Notes under the pieces: model-generated
Seen by the model: only the letters and a program-made list of their open reading frames with translations
Told to the model about the DNA's origin: nothing
Database searches by the model: none
Position numbers and translations under genes: made by a program
Assembly: GCA_030704615.1 (NCBI GenBank)
Contig: CM060732.1
Span: 37,183,053 to 37,243,052 of the forward strand
Source of the DNA: Takakia lepidozioides
Lineage: Eukaryota > Streptophyta > Takakiopsida > Takakiales > Takakiaceae
Direction of reading: 5' to 3'
DNA length: 60,000 nucleotides
In this document: positions 55,901-60,000 of the stretch, in pieces
Position numbering within the stretch: the stretch's first letter is position 1
Layout of the letters: each line of letters begins with the position of its first letter

Positions 55901-58316
55901 GGCCTGACGGCACAGAGAGCTCTGCATGTCTCGTCTCGCTCGTCCGCAGCTCTGCTTTGCCATTTCTCGCCTGCAGTCATCGCATTCCTGCTGCTTGTTC
56001 CTGCTCGAGTGCTATGTTGATTGTGGTGGAGGAGAGGGATCTGAACAGTGGTGAGGTAAGGTCGTTCTTAGTTTCTTACGGGGAATGAAATGATGTGGTA
56101 TGCGTGAATCCCGAATGCCTTGGCAGGGTTCGGCATGCTTGGGAGCAGGATAGAGGTTACAGAGGAAGGATGAGAGCTGGAAATGCTTGATGAGGAGAAG
56201 AGAGTGTGCTGTTGGCGTGGATAGGAAGATGCGCTGCGGAAATGAGGGCTCTGTGTGGTGGAGACTGGCTTGAATAGATCCCTGTCCAAGGTTCGGTCTC
56301 TTACCGCTTGCTTTGCTTTAGAGTATTGCATCTTTTATCCATTCGCAAGCTTGAAGGCTGTCATGGATTGCGTCTGCCTTCGTCAAAATGTTAACCGGGC
56401 TCACCACTTTGTCAAAGCTTCTTCTTTCCCTTGCCTAGTACATTTCTTCTTCTTTGAGCCTTTTGTTTGCGCATTTGTACTTGCCTTCCCTCTAATCATA
56501 ATGCGTTCACCACCTTGTAGGGGTTGTTAGAGTGAAGTTGCAGCAGCACAATCACCTCCTCATGTTGTAGTTTGATTTTTCTGAGTATGGTGTCCAAAAT
56601 ATAGTTTTTGAAGCGTACTGACGGGCCCGGTCTCTTTCTGGGTGCCTTCTGTGTATCATTGTACATTTCAGTAGTCTATGTGAGTATGGGGCTACCGCTC
56701 TTCACTGTGTGTCTCTACAGTTCTTGAGCTGTACCGAGGATAGGAGGGACATTTTTTCTTGCAAACACGTTACTTTCAGTCGCCGGTGTCGCCGCTGCCT
56801 CTTAGTCAGGAAAGTTTAGGATATTCGTTTCACAAGAGCATTTTATTTGCTGTGATGTTAGGCTGTCTCTCCAAGTCAGGACAATGAAAATTCACATCTG
56901 CACATATGCGTATGTTTTATATCTTCAGATTGGGAAAGTCTGGGGTTGTCCGTCAACCTAGGAACCCGCTTCTGAACTTGGTTCTTGGCAACAACATGTA
57001 GTCTCTGACAATCTCACTAGCAGTTTTGAGCCTGCATCGTACCTCTCAGACTTGGAACCATTTGTCAAAGCTGTGAAGAGTTGCCACTCCCTATACAGAA
57101 ACTGTACGTCAAGTTGCATGTAGGGCTATGTTCGGTTGGGAGAAAGTTTAGAGATGGAGTATCATGTAGGGGACAGTTTGTCCCGCAACTGAGCTCCCTC
57201 ACCCGCATCTGGGGTATCTTTATTGGCACCACTGAGTGCTTATCCAAAAGTTGTCTGATTTGGATTTTATGAGTTCCTTCTGAGTTCTTGGTCTGGAGGA
57301 CTGTGCTTGGTGTTATGTGCATGCATGGACTCGCAAAGTACATCTTAGTTTCCGAAGGAGGATTTATGTGCTCAGAGGATCTTAATTGAGGGCCGAAGTT
57401 CAGAATTTTGACATCAGTAAATGTCAGCAATGAACGACTAGCTTACTAGCTTGCAGATAGACTGTGCTTATCTCCTTTATTTGTGTGACTTGTGGTTCTT
57501 ATTGGCTGGCATTGTGTCAGTTTGTCAGCCTTGAGAAGATATTGCTTAATAGTTTCTTAGCACCTTCTTCAGTTCCACACTGTGCCTTGTTTTCCATGCC
57601 TTTTCTGCATAATGAAAGCCTGGAGGCCTGCTGTGTGCAACTGCGCCAGTGCAGAGGAGATACTCAGGGTACACATTGGCACTCAAATGTACCTCTGGAG
57701 AACCTAAGTGTTTGCAGGACCGTCTTGCAGGTTGTTCTTGTCTTTGCTTTGGGAAGAATCTCAAGAGGACGATCCAAATCCCAGTGTCAGGGCCCCTCTT
57801 GTCCTTATTTGGTGCGCCGATGATTTTTAGATGCTTTCAAACATTCAAGCTGTTTTAAACAAATACCACGTTTCAAGAGGTACGGCTGTACCAGGAAAAA
57901 CAACTACCATGTATGAGTGTCTGATTCATTATAATCATTTTTTCATTGAAGAAGATTTTGTTCAGCTAGGTTGGGACAGTTCTGCTTTATGTCAGACCTT
58001 GTGTTTTCACGAAGATTCACCAGCCAGGCAGATGTATTTTGACATGTTCATCACAGGTTCAGTGTCTTGTACTTGATACCAGTATGTGGCTTGAAAGTTG
58101 ATGGTGCAAGTGACCTTCTTTGCCAGTTATTTGAAGATCTGGACATGTCTCTTGGGTTGGGAACTTTTGGAGGGGGTCGGCTTGCATTGACTGGCCTCAC
58201 CAACTAAGTTATTTTTCTATGGACATGTTTGTCAAGTAGATGCTTGAATTAGTGTTTCATTCCAGAGCTGCCTGCCGGGAGGGTTTGATGAGTTTTTGGT
58301 GAAATTTTGGCAGATT
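55900..58316 (+). other. Probable spliced 5' leader of the PIF gene
   Basis: No coding exon of the PIF type is found here. A leader exon could end at GGTGAG|GTAAGG (about 56056). It contains a short upstream frame starting MLIVVEERDLNSGE. The coding exon begins after a TTTTGGCAG acceptor at 58313, so one or more introns probably occupy most of this 2.4 kb. Small frames at 57.5-58.1 kb have no family signal. Confidence 0.45.
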
Positions 58317-59898
58317 ATGAGTCTTTGTGCTCCAGAGTGGGATAGAAGTGGCGAAGTACTAGATGCGGTCACTCCAACAAACTGTTTTTTTTCTGCGACG
58401 AAAGGAAAAGGGGATTCTGTCCATCAGAAAAGAGGCCAGCTTTTGCACTTGGCCTTCGTGTAAGTCTTGCTTCTCTGTGTTTCTTGAGATGCATTGCTTG
58501 AATTTATGCCGAGGAGTATACTTCTGTTGAATAGTTTTAATGGAGGATGCCTGAAGTGCACATGGGCTCTTATTTTTGCACTTCGGTGGTGTTTGCAGGC
58601 CGGGGCATGCCTGTGCAGAACCGTCCTGCACTGAGGATGGGCATGTAACAATGCAGGGTCAAAGCAGCAAAGGGAGTAAATCACAGTGGCAGCTGAACTA
58701 CTCCCCTCATTGGACCAATGGGCAAGAAACTGAAGAAGTGGTGGTTCCATCAAAGCCTCCCACCCCTGGCAAGGATTCCATGCTGGAAGCGGTAGTGAAT
58801 GAGACAGGTGCTGGAGCCCCGGCACCCTCTAACAACAATATCCAAGATGATGAAATGGTGTCCTGGTTACAATATCCCCTCGATGATTCATTGGAAAGGA
58901 ACTATTGCTCGGATTTTTTTGGAGAGCTGCCAAGTTCAAATATGCAGGTCTTGAAGGATTCGCTTGCTGTTGGCCAGGGAGTAGGCCGAGGTCAGCGGCT
59001 GCCTCTACCAGCCACTACAGGGAATGAGAATGTACCGAATAGGGCTACGAGTGCTGAGGCTGCTATGGCATTAGGGGCTGGGCGTGCTGTGGGTCTAACA
59101 TCACAGGCAGGGGCTGAGGCCTTCACCAAAGTGCGGACCCTGCACCCAGCAGTTGCTAAGGGGCAACCACACAGCCTCACTCCCAGCTCTTCCAAGGGCT
59201 TTGGTTTGTACCCAACTTTGGGCCCATCTCCCACAAGAAACTCTCCTCCAGCCACAGCTTCTATGCTTCCCCCCAAGTTGCAGCCAGTTGCAGCTACTAA
59301 CAATGTGCCGTCTCCATCCAGAAAATCAGGCCCTATGAACTTTTCACATTTTTCACAGCCGGCTGCAAGGATGAAAGCGAACCTCCATAGCATAGGAATG
59401 GCAAGCCCCCCACCCAACACACGTTTCAAGCAACATTCAGGGAAAAACATGGAGGCATGTACTTCTACAGGTTCCTCAATTGCTGAGTCAACCACAACAG
59501 GGAGGACTGCCATGGGACCTGGAAATGAAAATGAAATGAGTTTCCAGGGCCCAGACAGCCAGCCGGAAAGCTTGGGTGTAGAGTCAAGCTGGCCTGTAAT
59601 GCCTAATCCAGTATCTAGAAAGGAGGAGGACCCAGCGATGTCTGAAGGAGAAGGTGTGGATGCCAAAAGCAAGCCCCCGGTACAAGATACCGGCCGATTA
59701 TCTAGTGTGACAGGTAGTGCAGTATTAGCCTCCTCAGAGAAAGGGTTCTCTCAAGGAAGCGGAATCCCAGATCTGCAGGAGCCAACCATTACATCTTCTT
59801 CAGGTGGATCAGGCAACAGTGCAGAGAGGGCAACAGAGGCTGCAACAAGGAAGAAGAGGAGGACACGAGAGACTGAGGATACTGAATGCCAAAGCGAA
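58317..59898 (+). CDS. Phytochrome-interacting factor (PIF)-type bHLH transcription factor, first two coding exons
   Basis: Coding exon 1 (58317-58459) gives MSLCAPEWDRSGEV and GKGDSVHQKRGQLLHLAFV, then donor GTAAGT. Exon 2 (58599-59898) joins in phase and reads EDGHVTMQGQSSKGSKS, SPHWTNGQETEE, DDEMVSWLQYPLDD, NYCSDFFGELPSS, a long Ser/Pro/Thr-rich region, PMNFSHFSQPAARMKANLHS, and near its end SSSGGSGNSAERATEAATRK, KKRRTRETEDTECQSE, then donor GTAAGT at 59899. These are the conserved blocks of plant PIFs, nuclear repressors of light responses that phytochromes bind and that recognise G-boxes. The bHLH domain would lie in the next exon, outside the window. The segment aligning with the active-phytochrome-binding motif (ELxWxxGxxxxQ) is PSCTEDGHVTMQ: Gly and Gln are kept, Glu, Leu and Trp are not. 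Visible length is 481 residues. Confidence 0.88.
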
Positions 59899-60000
59899 GT
59901 AAGTTGCCATATGCTTTCTTTAGGTGTACAATCAGCACAATGTGCCCACTCTATTGCTGTATCCTTGCATTGGCCACATACTAGATTTTTGTGTTGTTTT

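Overview
The window reads as nuclear DNA of a land plant, most likely a seed-free one (fern, lycophyte or moss). This placement is an inference from gene content. The evidence is spliced GT-AG genes of plant-only families (a chloroplast-targeted methyltransferase of the At1g78140/At2g41040 type and a phytochrome-interacting bHLH factor), a decayed PPR fragment, a plant-type CACTA/TNP2 transposon, a chromodomain-bearing Ty3/gypsy element and many truncated non-LTR copies. There are no operons, ribosome-binding sites or CRISPR arrays. Most of the sequence is transposon debris, satellites and broken genes around a few credible host genes.

Layout. 0-5 kb: a small two-exon gene on the minus strand, three short tandem-repeat blocks, a PPR fragment and a relic of a transposase-like protein. 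6.7-11.8 kb: the best-resolved gene, an eight-exon chloroplast methyltransferase whose exon phases all join; its promoter holds a foldback element, and its leader and last intron hold inverted copies of one short repeat. 12.6-14.4 kb: a 116-bp satellite whose every unit carries a 34-bp palindrome. 14.4-19.6 kb: 5'-truncated LINE copies, degenerate repeats and a foldback. 20.1-27.1 kb: a CACTA transposon with a TNP2-type transposase and, ahead of it, a proline-rich plus SET-domain-like reading frame. 27.5-28.9 kb: three exons of a cytochrome P450 without its heme-binding end. 29.2-33.4 kb: two LTRs facing each other and the 3' half of a chromovirus.

35.5-39.5 kb: a long coiled-coil gene, frameshifted and split by an antisense LINE with an 11-bp target duplication. 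40-42.6 kb: a SINE-like element, a GC-rich patch and a two-exon gene resembling a transposase DNA-binding region. 42.8-48.7 kb: a solo LTR with target duplication, two tandem-repeat blocks and a dead gag-protease. 48.7-54.2 kb: LINE relics, a tandemly duplicated unknown gene cut by a second solo LTR with target duplication, and a ribosomal protein L27 relic whose second exon is present three times. 54.3-60 kb: a promoter-like region, a long leader and the first two coding exons of a PIF-type bHLH gene that runs off the right edge.

Only the methyltransferase and the PIF gene look like intact host genes. The rest mostly records element insertion and decay. The most unusual items are the SET-like frame inside the CACTA element and the palindromic satellite with pair-preserving changes.
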